Source of the DNA: Christensenella sp. UBA7597 | Lineage (GTDB): Bacteria; Bacillota; Clostridia; Christensenellales; Borkfalkiaceae | Length of the DNA stretch: 5,764 nucleotides | Reading direction: 5' to 3' | Assembly: GCA_002474405.1 (NCBI GenBank) | Contig: DLQW01000017.1 | Coordinates: 1 to 5,764, forward strand | Shown here: in pieces, positions 5,701-5,764 of the stretch | How the letters are laid out: each line of letters starts with the position of its first letter | Position numbering within the stretch: the first letter of the stretch is position 1 | Program-made: the position numbers and the translations under genes | The notes under the pieces: model-generated | What the model saw: the letters and a program-made list of their open reading frames with translations, nothing else | What the model was told of the DNA's origin: nothing | The model's database searches: none

Positions 5701-5764
5701 CGAATCGCGTCTCCCCTGCCAGATCGTGTATCGTGTTATGCGGTACACGATTTTTTTACGTAAT
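5701..5764 (+). repeat. Direct repeat copy 2: tRNA-Trp 3' fragment plus terminator, cut by window end
   Basis: 63 of 64 bases are identical to 5549-5612. The copy contains the T-loop remainder, T-stem and acceptor 3' strands, discriminator and CCA, but none of the tRNA 5' two-thirds, so it cannot encode a tRNA. The match continues to the last base of the window, so 64 bp is a minimum length. It could be an attachment-site copy of an integrated element or the start of a tandem duplication. Confidence 0.93.
5723..5757 (+). terminator. Second copy of the tRNA-Trp terminator hairpin
   Basis: It is the same 11-bp stem and T run as at 5571-5605. The only change (G5743) replaces a T-A pair with a T-G pair, so the hairpin still forms. 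It has no tRNA or other gene directly upstream to serve. Confidence 0.75.

Noticed and set aside
5613..5764. CRISPR array
   Set aside because: There are only two repeat copies of 64 bp, explained by tRNA and terminator sequence, with one spacer and no array structure.

Overview
The window looks like part of the chromosome of an anaerobic, Gram-positive-type bacterium. An uncultured gut Clostridia-like Bacillota lineage is my best guess, inferred from strong AGGAGG-type ribosome-binding sites, classical TTGACA/TATAAT-type promoters, a tRNA with encoded CCA, moderate GC with AT-rich spacers, and a biotin-dependent sodium-pump decarboxylase. No ribosomal RNA or other direct taxonomic marker is present.

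Positions 1-3462 (minus strand) carry a four-gene operon read leftwards: carboxyltransferase (2092-3462), small one-helix membrane subunit (1689-2075), biotin carrier protein (1205-1582) and polytopic beta subunit (1161 to beyond base 1; about 10-20 C-terminal residues missing). The order matches the mmdA-D-(E)-C-B arrangement of Na+-translocating methylmalonyl-CoA decarboxylase. The expected mechanism is that the carboxyltransferase moves CO2 from an acyl-CoA to biotin on the carrier, and the beta subunit releases the CO2 while exporting Na+. The carboxyltransferase is short and diverges at the sites expected to hold the catalytic glycines and acyl-group specificity, so the substrate is not settled. 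A promoter at 3601-3629 and a leader of about 130 nt with two hairpins precede the operon. A 29-codon ORF lies between the membrane subunit and the carrier genes.

Positions 3782-4768 (minus) encode a TVP38/TMEM64 (VTT, DedA-like) membrane protein with extra N-terminal helices. Positions 4902-5360 (minus) encode ribonuclease HI with all catalytic residues. A divergent plus-strand unit follows: a consensus promoter (5451-5479), tRNA-Trp(CCA) (5495-5569) and a strong intrinsic terminator (5571-5605).

The most unusual feature is at the right edge. The last third of the tRNA-Trp gene plus its terminator (64 bp, one mismatch) is repeated 152 bp downstream and runs off the window. This resembles attachment-site duplication at a tRNA 3' end or a local tandem duplication. 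The 88 bp between the copies is rich in inverted repeats. No complete novel defence or mobile system is visible.
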